Assembly (NCBI GenBank): GCA_022225965.2
Contig: JAKJXP020000038.1
Location: 124,001-188,000, forward strand
Direction of reading: 5' to 3'
Length of the DNA: 64,000 nucleotides
Source: Diatrype stigma
Taxonomy: Eukaryota > Ascomycota > Sordariomycetes > Xylariales > Diatrypaceae
Under the pieces are notes generated by a model. That model worked only from the letters and a program-made list of their open reading frames with translations. It ran no database searches and was not told the DNA's origin. Made by a program: the position numbers and the translations under genes. Positions 26,565 to 37,252 of the stretch are shown in pieces (within the stretch, counting starts at the first letter, position 1; every line of letters starts with the position of its first letter).

Positions 26565-27905
26565 ATGTCCGCCTCGGGTGGCCTATGGGCACCAGCTGTC
26601 ATGAAGCTGGCCCGTAGTGCCGCTTACAAGGCGAGCAAGATCCTACGGGACAAAGTCGTGAATGCGGCCCGCCCCGTGAACACCGCCCTCGAGCCTGTTC
26701 TCGCACGAAGCCAGCCCCGCCAACCCATTCACCCCTCTGCCCTATTGCGCCAGCAGAAGAACCGACGATGGCACTCGACCTCGAGCCCGATCTCGGCTTC
26801 CACCTACCGTAACATCAATGCCGCCATCCGACGGTTCATGAGCACCGGCCGCCTCGAAGCCGCTCCGAAGCTTGATCGATCCAAGTTTGCCAAGACCCAG
26901 GTCGGTCGTGCCGTGTCTCAGTTCACCGGTCGTGCTCCCTTCGCGAGCGCCCTGCGACCTAACCTCACCGGCGGCGCCCTGCCTCGCACGGCCGGTGGAT
27001 ATGGGCTCGGATCCGGTCGTGTCGGCGGTGCCAGGTACTTCTCCCACACCCCTGCCGCGCCCGCCCAAGTCGTCCAGAACGTCTCCGCCGCCGTCAGGGC
27101 TTTCTGGGTTTCCGGCCAGAAGGCGCAATTCAACGGGCTCTCACCACGTGGCGAGGCGCAGTACCGTGCCGTCTCGGCTAAGCAAGACGAGGCCACTCGC
27201 AAGATGGCCACGTTCCCCCGCCTCGCGCCAGGCTCCTACGTAGACTTCCGTCTCAACCCCACGGTCACGGCGCTGAGCCCTCTTGCCGCTGCCTTCCCAT
27301 TCCCGTCGGGTAGCAAGGTCGCCGCCTTCGATGACGTCACCCTCAACACCGAGGGTTTCATCGACGTCCTATCTGGGGACTTCGCGCGTGCCGTCAAGGA
27401 CCTCACCGCAACCTTAGCAGATATCCAGAGGCTGTGTTCACTGGGTGACCTCCCCATACAGTTGGAAAAGGGTTACACCCTTCGCGTCCGGTTCCCGGGA
27501 GTGGACGCAGAAACCGTCGAGTCGCTCTGTGATGATCTCGGTTTGACCAGAGGCACCGTCGGGGAAGACCTGAACTTCGAGGAAGAGACTGGTGTCCCCA
27601 TGGCCTTGAAATTTCCCTTCGCTCCCGGACCCGCAGCCGAAGACACCCGGACCCCGGCGGTTTCGTCGCACGGTAGTGGCTCGGTCAGATCCGAGGATGA
27701 AAGTTTCCCTGCGGATGATCTGCTTTTCGAGTCGCTTGACGAAATGGCGGAGAATCCATGGAATTCCTCACCGGGACTGGAAGGCTACGAGAGCATGTCG
27801 CCTCCCATAAGTTCCGGGGAGCACGCCTCGGAAGACTTCGAGGGCCTGGAGGGCATCTATCGGTTCTTGGAGGAATGTGACCGTTCCCGAGACAGTTTCC
27901 GCTGA
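26565..27905 (+). CDS. Conserved Pezizomycotina protein, probably mitochondrial
   Basis: A single-exon gene of 446 residues. The first 75 residues are basic and hydroxylated with few acids (for example KLARSAAYKASKIL and RRWHSTSS), which fits a mitochondrial presequence. The central part has RAVSQFTGRAPFASALRPN and RYFSHTPAAPAQVVQNVSAAVRAF. A conserved-looking globular segment follows, including GSYVDFRLNP and the TALSPLAAAFPFP stretch. The last 120 residues are acidic and disordered. From memory, relatives in sequence databases often carry the label 'casein kinase II beta 2 subunit', but I see no CK2-beta zinc ribbon (no paired CxxC) here and regard that name as unsupported. The ATG at 26565 is in a good context just after a C/T-rich leader. 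The function is unknown. Confidence 0.8.
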   Translation: MSASGGLWAPAVMKLARSAAYKASKILRDKVVNAARPVNTALEPVLARSQPRQPIHPSALLRQQKNRRWHSTSSPISASTYRNINAAIRRFMSTGRLEAAPKLDRSKFAKTQVGRAVSQFTGRAPFASALRPNLTGGALPRTAGGYGLGSGRVGGARYFSHTPAAPAQVVQNVSAAVRAFWVSGQKAQFNGLSPRGEAQYRAVSAKQDEATRKMATFPRLAPGSYVDFRLNPTVTALSPLAAAFPFPSGSKVAAFDDVTLNTEGFIDVLSGDFARAVKDLTATLADIQRLCSLGDLPIQLEKGYTLRVRFPGVDAETVESLCDDLGLTRGTVGEDLNFEEETGVPMALKFPFAPGPAAEDTRTPAVSSHGSGSVRSEDESFPADDLLFESLDEMAENPWNSSPGLEGYESMSPPISSGEHASEDFEGLEGIYRFLEECDRSRDSFR

Positions 27906-28403
27906 TTTGTGGGGGCCGACTAGTAGCACCGGCGTACAGGGTTTTGTTTAGCAGAGGTTAACTATAGCAAAGGGGGATAAGCAGGAGAGGTATGAGGGAC
28001 CCAGGAGCCACACTCATTCCACGAAATACCACAACGGGAACTATGGAATCAGGGAATTATGACAGATTGCATAGCTAGCATAAGACGAATAAATATTTCA
28101 TTTGTACACGACTCGTGACTGCTTGATATGATAATGCTGTGTGAAATGCTACGATTGAACTGAGACTGTCGACTTGAAAGGTAGAGCCACAGCCACTTAG
28201 TATTATACCCTTCGACAAATGCGCTTCATTACAGGCAACACGGTCAAGTGGTTGCTCTCCTGGCATTGGGACAATCTATCATATCATCACGACTTTGCAG
28301 TTGTCGATGATGCCCTTGTGTGTCTACAATTATGCATGAGTAGAAGAACATCATCGTCCAAATTCCTTCTTTGTCCACCACCCACCCTGCATTGAATCTC
28401 ATC
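27906..28403. other. Convergent spacer
   Basis: About 500 bp between the stops of the preceding plus-strand gene and the molybdenum cofactor sulfurase. I see nothing beyond 3' flanking sequence. Confidence 0.6.
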
Positions 28404-30958
28404 TCATATGGGATCTACCGACACCTTATCCCCGACGCTGATAGTAGGGAACTGGGCCCGCTTTGAACCGGAATCCGGCCATTTGGAGGGCATGTGGCAC
28501 ATGTGCGTGCCGAAGAACACCTTCCCTTCGAACCTCCTCGTCCTCGCCAGGGTGATGAAGGGCTCCTCGCTCTTGCCGGCCGTCTCCTGGTCGATGCACA
28601 CCATGTGGCACCGCCGACAAGACCCGAGCATCTTGAAGTCCTGGTGCCCGATCCGCAGGCGGGACCAGTGGTCCTCGGAGTACGCGAACGAGTCCGGCGT
28701 CGGGGTCGACGAGCCGACGACGACGTTGGCGCGGAACACCTCGGCGCCGACCGGCTTACCTCCTCCTCCCCCGCGCAGTGCGATCTCGTCGTTTAGCTTC
28801 TGGAGGCTCGCGAGGTTGATGGCGAGGATGGGGCTCTCGTTCGATAGGAGGATCCTTTGCCGGTCCGAGTCCGAATCCGAGTCCGGAGGCGTGACCACGC
28901 CCCCAATGGCCCCCGGTGTCCCTCCGGCCGGTCCGGACCCTATGCCGCTAGGCCTTTGGTGCCTCTGTAGATGAGCCTTCGCGTGTCGCATGCTCTTGCC
29001 CAGCCCGCCAGGTGGGAAGCGGGCTAGCGCACAAGGAACATCAAGGATGTCTGAGAAGAAGTCGTTGATTTTGCTGGCGGTGTATATCTGTGCGGATATT
29101 TCCTCGCCACAAACCCTTGACGACATATGCCTCGACGTTGTCAAGGAGCCGAAGACTGTGGGATCTGCTGAAAGCGGTATTGCTATCTCTCCCTCAACCC
29201 TCCTCGGGGGAATACCAGCGTAAGAGACCTTTAGAAGTCCGCTGGCAAAATCGATTGATGGCCGAATCAGTGCCATCCGCGGATGCCGCTTCTGACTTAG
29301 AGCTTGACCCGTGCCGCGGTGAATCAGACACCACTCCCTATCCCAAGCGAAGCCTTCAGCTCTCACTTCCCATGCAGCTCCTTTTGGAACCTGGTATCCG
29401 CCGCAGCTTTTTATTGGATACACCATGATACTCTGCACGTAGAGGTTTGACTGAGCCTCCCCGAGGTCAGGCGTGGCTAGTGAGACAGACTCTGTGGGAG
29501 AGGGGGTTCGGTAGAACTCGTCGATGAATTCGGCGAAGTGGTCCACGTCTGCTATAGTACTCATCGCCCCCAGACTTACTCTGATGATACCCGTGGGCTT
29601 TCCGCCGATTATATCAGCCTCGCTACCACACCGGAACCCAGCAGAGAAGTTCCGCCTCATTTCCCATGGCTGTAGATTTAAAGCGGATGCAATCCCGCCT
29701 GGGTTACAAACTCCACCCGTACGAATATGGAACTGCCTCAAAACAGCCAGCTTCTCAAACTCAGTTAAGCTTATCCATGCTCCGAGGTGGTTTCGCAAGT
29801 TGAACGAAATGACCGGGCCATTCCCGCCCAAGGTGGTACCGCTATCAAGTGACGAGAGAGAGTAAATGGTACAAACACTTTCACCATTATAATGCTTCAG
29901 AGTTGAAAGCCTATGATATAGTCTCCGTGCTAGGGAGGATGTATGTGACGCGATATCCCGCATAGAGCCGAATAGCTCGCGGTGGACTCCCAATGCGGTG
30001 TCCAAGGCAATGATACTGTGGATAGGCAGAGTCCCGTCTTCTACCGATTCATGCAAGGACTGCGTTTTTGAGATATGCCACTGTTCCCTCGAGCACACGA
30101 CCATATCGACAGTCCCCCCACCAAAGTAGCGCCGATGCTGGAAGACCGGCATGGCCTGGCGCCTGACAATGAGACCCCCTAGATCCGGGAACCCGAAAAT
30201 CTTATAGAAGCTTAACACAGTGAAGTCCGGCGCACTATCCGAATTACCCAGGTCAAGGGGAGAGGTTGAGACATATGCAGCTGCATCCAACAGGGTGAGA
30301 ACCTGGCCATGCCTGTCATGCTCGCGTAGTTTTACAGCCCAATCTAGGGGATACCGACGGCCGTCCATATTCGACTGTGCTGGATACGCAAAGAGCGTCG
30401 TTGATTGGCTGCCAACCTCTGCGATGGGGTGGTTACCCCCGAGCCAGCTGCTGACCGCATGGTCATCTAGGCACTTACTATTCACAGCCTCTTGACGGAC
30501 GCCTACGAGACTAGTATGGCTAGCCTGATGGTACAGATAATGAAACCCTCCCGGCATATCTCCCAAGGCTTCCGCAACAAGTTTGATCCCCGCCGTTGCG
30601 TTTGCAACGAAGATCAGGTCGAACTCCGAGGGGTCTGCGTTGAAGAACTGCAATACTCGCAGCCGGATATCGTCAATGCGGGACGCGGAGGTCTGCGAAG
30701 AGGCCGAAGCAGAATGCGGGTTCCCAAAGAGGTTGGAGGTCATGTCAGCAGCAAACCTATCCACCAGGGACTTTGCGTAGAGTGTGGTCCCAGCATGGTC
30801 TAGGTATATCGATCCTATTTCAGGGGTTAGATGTGAAGGCTAGCTGGATGGTTCATAGAGGCCAAATAGGTACCTTTCAACATGGGATATTCATGATCCC
30901 GTAAAGCTTCGATGCGACGATTGTAAGACTGGGTCGCATCTTCCGTCATCTTGGGCAT
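28404..30958 (-). CDS. hxB: Molybdenum cofactor sulfurase (HxB / MOCOS type)
   Basis: This enzyme adds the terminal sulfur ligand to the molybdenum cofactor of xanthine dehydrogenase and aldehyde oxidase, so it is needed for purine catabolism in fungi. Two exons, 30874-30958 and 28404-30814 on the minus strand, give 831 residues. The N-terminal NifS-like PLP domain includes YLDHAGTTLY near residue 33, FGNPHSAS, and SFYKIFGFPDLGG with the predicted PLP lysine at about 233. The conserved Cys in GGVCNPGG is at about 398. The C-terminal MOSC region starts with a beta-barrel segment (IMVYPIKSCGGYQVP) and ends with GSCRRCHMVCID and the VFFGTHMCHMP stretch. An alternative start three codons downstream (30949) is possible. 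Both catalytic halves look intact. Confidence 0.95.
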
Positions 30959-31999
30959 TTGTGTCGATGAAAATGGCATGTAAACTGGCCGACTGGCTGT
31001 AACCTCTATAGCTGCCCCTGATATACTGCACCGAATTACCTAGGTAGGTAGGTATGCGTTATGTACTTAGATATCAATGGTGGGTGGCAACGAAGGAATG
31101 ACATGAGTCTCCATTCATGTGCGGAATGCAACCATTGGTCCCCGACTGGTATGTAAGACTGGTATGGAATGAGTTTCGAACTGTTTGCTTTTGACCCAAG
31201 AGGCCTTGTCATGAATCAAGACTAAGGAATCCCATTTCACTTATGTAGCTCCAGGGGCGATATTCGTATAAGTCACCCGTCTGGAGAGGCAGCGTCAGCT
31301 TATAAGTAAGTTCATAGGCAGATGCCCTTGGTTACTTGGGAAGGCAGACAGGGAACCACTTTGACGAAGAAACAGAATATGAAGTTATGAAGTTATATGA
31401 AGTTGGCACAAACGATGGCTTAGATAGAGGCTTGGATGGTTTAGAAGATTGTTCGTTGGATGGCAGAAGCGGCGTCCCTTTCTCTACATATGTCAGGTAT
31501 TATGTACTTATACCTGCTTAGGTATCAACACTATATGTAGGTACCTAAGATTCTTACAGCCGGTGAGGTCCGTCGGATACCGAGGGCCTGCTGCAACCGG
31601 CCGGTGCGGCGACGGCCGACCCCACTACTTAGGTGGCGGGGTCCATGTATGTACCTAGGTATGAAGTATGATAAGCATAGTATGCAGCACAGTAACACAC
31701 TGTACACATCGTGGTAGAAGCACCCTTGGGCCTTGGCGCGCACGGATCGGGGCGCCGTGTGGGTCCGCGTCAGAAACGCGATTTATCGCGTTTCCATTTA
31801 CGCGATACCGCGTACCAAGTATCCGTGCCCATACCCACCCGGCTCCTTCATTATGTACCACCGAACTTCTCTTAGGGGTATTTCTTGGTTGCACGTTTTC
31901 TGATACTTCGCAATACTTCGTACCCGTCAATTACTATCTATTGCAACTTGTACGGTTACTCTTTCTTGTTTTATTCTTCTATAGACTATTATAGGAAAG
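30959..31999. promoter_or_regulatory. Divergent promoter region of Moco sulfurase (-) and CDC6 (+)
   Basis: About 1 kb between divergent starts. It contains a TACCTAGGTAGGTA motif near 31029, an irregular GAAGTTAT repeat at 31379-31403, and the CGCG-rich palindrome cluster at 31764-31813. The cluster sits about 190-235 bp before the CDC6 start. Confidence 0.7.
31764..31813. promoter_or_regulatory. CGCG palindrome cluster upstream of CDC6 (MBF/E2F-like)
   Basis: GAAACGCGAT at 31773-31782 is perfectly mirrored by ATCGCGTTTC at 31785-31794, with a TT spacer. ACGCG at 31800-31804 is mirrored by CGCGT at 31809-31813. A further CCGCGT lies at 31764-31769. ACGCG cores are the hallmark of MBF sites, which control cdc18/CDC6 in yeasts. 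The assignment is an inference from the gene downstream. Confidence 0.6.
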
Positions 32000-33954
32000 A
32001 TGTCGCGTGCTACACTTGGAAAGAGAACTCGGAGTTCACGAGAGACAGGTAAGAACAATGGGTTCTGAATATACGATGTTATCATGAGGCAATGACAACT
32101 GACCCTAAGATTCAGAGGACGACCTGCCGGCGAAGAGAACACGACGCCAGACACGCACCTCCCAATTGCTCAATGACGAAAATGAAGACCCAGAGGAACC
32201 TATCAAACCTATTGAGAAGTCGTTACCTCGGCCACCCCTTTCAGATCATGGCAACTCCAGGCCCGAAAAAAATAGCACACCAGGTAAGAACGCTCCTTGC
32301 CTCTGCATTGCTGATCATGCTCGGGATGCAACGATGACTGACAATATGTACAGCGCAATCTACGCCTCTGACGCCAAGTACACCCCGGTTTAGGGATGCT
32401 CTTATCAAGGTTCCCGTTACTCCACGACACCGAGTTCTATCGCCTGCAAGAATCTCCAAGCGACTCACTCCTCAGACACCTTTAACGCCTACCGCCGTCC
32501 AAACTGTGTATCATCATGCACGACAACTATTCTCCAGGAGCGCCGATCCAGGGCAACTGATTGGGCGAGATGCTGAACGTCAACAACTCAAGAGCTTCCT
32601 CACACGTTGCTCCAAACCCAAACCGAGTGGATGTATATATGTCAGTGGCCCTCCGGGAACGGGCAAGAGTGCAATGGTGAATGAGGTGACCCAAGAGCTC
32701 GCCGACTCGACACCAACGACCTCGATCAAGAAGGCCTACATCAACTGCATGAGTGTCAAATCCTCCAAGGATTTGTACGGAACACTTTTGGACCAACTTT
32801 GCGACTTGTCCGATTTGTCTGACGACGATGCCGCTGCAACACTACAGAAGCTTTTCATGCCTCGTAAGGTATCGGAGGACGTGTACTTGGTCATTCTGGA
32901 TGAAATTGATCACATTCTTACTCTAGACTTGGAGAGTCTTTACCGACTTTTCGAATGGTCAATGCACAAATCATCACGGCTGGTGTTGGTTGGAATTGCC
33001 AATGCCTTGGACCTAACGGACCGTTTTTTACCACGCCTCAAGGCGCGAAACCTCAAGCCTGAGCTACTTCCATTTCTCCCCTATTCAGCAACGCAAGTCA
33101 AGGAAATCATCACCACGCGGTTGAAAAGTCTGGTACCGGAGGGAAGCCCGATCCCGTTCATCCATCCAGCCGCCATTGAGCTATGCTCCCGAAAGGTATC
33201 GAGTCAGACAGGCGATCTTCGCAGAGCATTCGAAATCTGTCGAAGGGCTCTCGACCTTGTGGAGATGGAGACGAAACAGAAGCATGAAGCCGAGGTCAGG
33301 GAAAGAATTCTACTCGCCACCCCCTCTCGGAAACCACTGGGAGAGAACGCCAACCTGTCCTCGCCGTCGAAGGGCTCGTCGGGGAGAACTCTTCCGGTGA
33401 TGCTGGCCGAGTCTCTGAAGAGTTTGACCATAGAGACGGCACCTCGAGTCACCATCGCCCATCTCAACAAGATCACTGCGGCAGCGTTCAGTAACGGGAC
33501 TAACCAGCGGCTGAAGACGTTAAATTTACAGCAGAAGGCGGCATTGTGCTCTCTTATAGCTCTCGAAAGACGAAACAGGGCATCGCGGACATCAGTTTTG
33601 TCTACTCCGTCCAAATCTCAAAGTGCTGCCCCAACCATCAAAGCGCTGTATGATACATATAGCCTACTGTGCACTCGGGAGTCGGTTCTTCACCCGCTGT
33701 CCAGTTCAGAGTTCCGCGAGGTAGTAGATAGTCTTGAAACGTTGTCTTTGATTTCCGGAGTAGATGGAAAGACGGGCTCTTTCGCAGCACTGCACACGCC
33801 TAGCAAGGGGAGAAAGCGGAGTGCATTCACAACGGGCGTGGCAGACGAGAAGAAGGTGGCCAGCTGTGTTGGAGAGAGAGAATTGGAGCAGGCTATCGAG
33901 GGGCTTGGCACGGACATTCTGAAGAGCATTCTCAGCGGCGAGGCGTTGGATTAG
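32000..33954 (+). CDS. CDC6: DNA replication licensing factor Cdc6 / Cdc18
   Basis: This nuclear AAA+ ATPase loads MCM helicase onto ORC-bound origins in G1. Exons are 32000-32048, 32116-32283 and 32354-33954, giving 605 residues. The N-terminal 120 residues are basic and disordered, with a dense set of CDK-type sites (STPAQSTPLTPSTPRF, VPVTPRHR, VLSPAR) and a KRL motif, as expected for cyclin-CDK control of stability. The AAA+ domain has LIGRDAERQQL, Walker A GPPGTGKS at about 171-178, Walker B VILDEIDHI at about 260, and sensor-like VGIANALDLTDRFLPRL. A winged-helix C-terminal domain follows (LSSSEFREVVDSLETLSLI). The related Orc1 is larger and carries a BAH domain, which is absent here. 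The start was chosen as the ATG that gives matching phases through three exons. Confidence 0.93.
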
Positions 33955-36616
33955 AGGGCATTTGCATTTGTTTCGGCCCATATTGCATTGCATCACACGG
34001 CGTTGGTCGGAGTCTTTCGACACATGAGATCTGGACAAGATCGATCTGGACCCTTCTTGGCGAAGAGGGGACTTGGGATCATATGCATAGTGGACATATT
34101 AAGTCACTAGGATAGGCGTCTTCGGGAACAGCTAGAGGCTGTTCAATACGTAATGTGTATATCAATAATCAATGGTTTCATGGACAACAACCTGCTCAAA
34201 TATGTGTAATATGTGTGTATTGTGTGGCGGTATGCAATCAGCTTTGTCGAGGGGCAAGACTGCAGCGCGCATTGTCTCGCGGCGCTGGATCACTTGATAA
34301 TCATCTGCAGGTCAACGGGCCAGGCGCGGCAGGTTGGGTACGGTGCCCGATCTGCCCGGTTCCCTTGGCTATGACTTGGCTACATCAACCAAGCTTTTTC
34401 GGACACGGGACCCCGCTAAAGAAGACTTCTTAGTCGGGTTAAGGTGCTTACTGGACAGCCTGCCCAGACTTGCCCCCAAATCTCAAAAGCAACAACTTCA
34501 GGTATACACCCCCAACGATTTTGAGATGCCTGTCTCCAAGCTGTCCGTCCCTCGGCTGCTCTATGTGTATTCCTCTTTTCTTTTTGTCCTTCCTGCTTAA
34601 CAATTTTCTGTCAGTCTTTTATGAAGTATATATAGCAATTCCCTCGGGGTAGAGAGCAACACTACGTCTCCTGCAGCCCCTGAGACATCGTTGGCTTCGG
34701 GTGTCTACAGGCGGCAGGCCAGCCTGATTGGCACTATAGCTGTGCACTAACAAGACTGCATAATTACGATTCCAGCAATGCCGGTCATCTGACCAACAAC
34801 ATCCAAGTAGCTGATGCTTGTCTCCTCGACTACGTAGGTCAAGTCTGCATAGCCTCAGGAGCGTGTCAACAAAGCATACATGCCTATTTGTTACCTACGT
34901 AATTCCACGTGTAAGCAGGCAAGCAAGTGCGTACCAGCGATTACGCGTTCCATACGAAGCTACACGCAGAATCCCCCGGGGTGGAATATTCAATGATGAC
35001 TGTACTTAAAACCGAGGAGCACACCGCCACCAACAGGTGTCATACCGAGCATTACCAAAGGAGGGGGGCGATGGGAAATGGGACGGTGATACTACAGAAA
35101 CGTTGTAGTGCCCCCTTCTGACTATATCGCATTTGTCCGTGCTTATGTTGGTTCACTATACGACCCAGGTACATGAGTTCACAAATATGGACTTATTAGC
35201 TCCTCTCCTCAGCAAGAGAAGAGAAGCATGAGAAAGAAGCATCCCCTCATAGCTTGAAGCTCGGTAACCACCTACCTAGGTAAGGTAGGTAAGGTAGTTA
35301 GTTAGCTCCCCTCCCTCCCCCTTTGATCGATGATCCCTCCTGCTAGCCTCGATATTGCTGCGTGTTGATGGATGATGCCGTTGTTCTTTGGTGCGGGCCC
35401 CCGCCTTCGTCTGCGCCGTTCGTAGAGCCTGGACCGTCGACTGCTTGAGGGGCCAAGCGAAGATGCAACGAATGGCGCACCAATGCGCACCAAGCGGCCT
35501 TCCTGATCACGCAGTCGAAGACGCGGGCGTGGGAACACCAGCGAGTCCGCTATTGACGTACTCCAGGACTAGGTAGCTAGGCTGGCTCTACGTGCAGTAG
35601 CTAACCCTATTCCGTATACTTAAGAGTTGCGAGAGAACGAGGAGGACCGAACAGGCCGAAGTTGGACTAATGAAAAATCCAGGCCGCCTTTCGGAATTAC
35701 CAGAGTAGCAGTAATGGCCGCCTGTTGGTTGTATGCAGCAACCTTGCATCGAACACGGACTACCCTTACCTCATACTATGGGGTGGGAACTCATCGAGTT
35801 TGCAAACACCTAAATGGTGTCTAATGTCTAAAGGGGGGGATCTATAAGGATTCGTCTGACAACTTGATCTTGGAGGACGGTTATATCCCGATGGGTACTG
35901 CGTAGGATACAGAGGAAAGAGGAATCTTAGAAGGGTCTTATAACTCATAATGATTGATACCCTGTAAAGAGAAAACCCATGAATACCAAAGGTACCGGGC
36001 TGGCTGGGTAGGTAACGTGAACCAACGTATGATGTACGTCTGTAGGTACCCAAGTAGGTCGTAGGCAGGGCAGGACGTTGCATATGGGCGTTGAAACGAA
36101 GTTCCCCGACTGCACCGTTCCGACACACTCAGACATCTGCTAGTCCATAGTGCATATAGGTACCATATACTATATATACATACAACCCGCATGCTTCGGT
36201 GTTTGCTAATTATTTGCAACGGTCTGTCGTCTTGCCAGCCCTGAATGACCTCGATTCCTCTTTTAGATCATTGGTTGATTCATTGGAACTGCCAGCCAGC
36301 CCCCCGTATCAGTATCTACATGCCTACCTAGGCTACCTAATACTACCTAGGTACATGTGTATGTAGGTAGCTACCTAGGTACCTAGTCAGTAACCAGTCA
36401 GTAACTATAGTCAGTAGTTACCCCCCATCCCCCATCTCCATACCTCCCCAATCCCAAAGGCCCCCATTTCCCCCATCTTGAGACCGTCGAGGAAACAATT
36501 TTGAATTGGTACGAAAAGACCAAATACTCACATACCCAGACAGCTGCACCCACCCAGACTCTCCCCCTCAGCCCCACGACCGCACTCTGAACGCGACGCT
36601 TGGAAGGCAGGACATT

Positions 36617-37153
36617 CTTGGCATCCCGTTCCCCGTTCCCCGTCTCCCGTCCCCCGTGCCCCCCCAAGCCTAAGCCTACGCCAACGCCAAAAGCCCAAGC
36701 CCTTCCCCATTAGCTTATGAGTTCCAACTCTTGTTTTCCCTAAGTACCAAGACCCTACAATAGCCTTGGCACATGCAACTCTTGGCCACGCATTTGATCA
36801 TCGAAAGCAATCGTGAAGAACAATTCCAAAAACTTCCCTGTTTCCGTTATTCGCGACGGGCGCCCCCAGCTCGGGTCAAAGGGCCAGTTCGAACCCTCCC
36901 CATCGCCGCCGCGCCGCCTTCCCCGGCCGCCATTACGATCTAACTGCCAAGCCCTCTCTAGATCTACATAGGCTTTGGCTTTGGCTTTGGCTTTGGCTTT
37001 GGCTATCAGCAGTACTTACGTCCTGTTTCCGTCTCATCTCACCTCGCCCAGGCCCCAGACCGTGTGACCTGCCGAGGGTGTTACGTCTGTAGCCAATCTG
37101 CGTCGCCATTCGAGAGCAGGAGCAGTAGCAGTAGCCGAGCGAAGCAAGCCAAG
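36617..37153. promoter_or_regulatory. Cluster of five GCCAAG (PacC-type) sites upstream of palF
   Basis: Exact matches to the PacC/Rim101 core GCCARG occur at 36617-36622 (-), 36765-36770 (-), 36781-36786 (-), 36946-36951 (+) and 37148-37153 (+). They lie 636 to 105 bp before the palF ATG. A GGCTTT repeat between them adds five near-matches (GCCAAA on the minus strand). Confidence 0.55.
36971..37003 (+). repeat. (GGCTTT)5 hexanucleotide run
   Basis: Five perfect GGCTTT units plus a partial sixth lie 250-280 bp upstream of the palF start. Confidence 0.95.
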
Positions 37154-37252
37154 CAAAGTAAGCACGAGCCGCGACCGAACGTCGACGACGAGCACTGTGT
37201 CGTGTCATGTGAGACACGCACGCCGTTGTCGCTTGGAGATCATATTGAATAG

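Larger units (their letters stand above)
33955..37252. other. Spacer between CDC6 and palF, including the palF upstream region
   Basis: About 3.3 kb with no recognisable gene. TACCTAGGTA-type motifs cluster near 35275, 36328, 36347 and 36373. The last 640 bp hold five exact GCCAAG/CTTGGC sites and a GGCTTT hexamer run upstream of palF. Confidence 0.55.

Noticed and set aside
36885..36900. GTTCGAACC resembling a tRNA T-loop
   Set aside because: Flanking bases do not form the T-stem and no A-box or acceptor stem is found. Other TTCGA sites in the window also fail.
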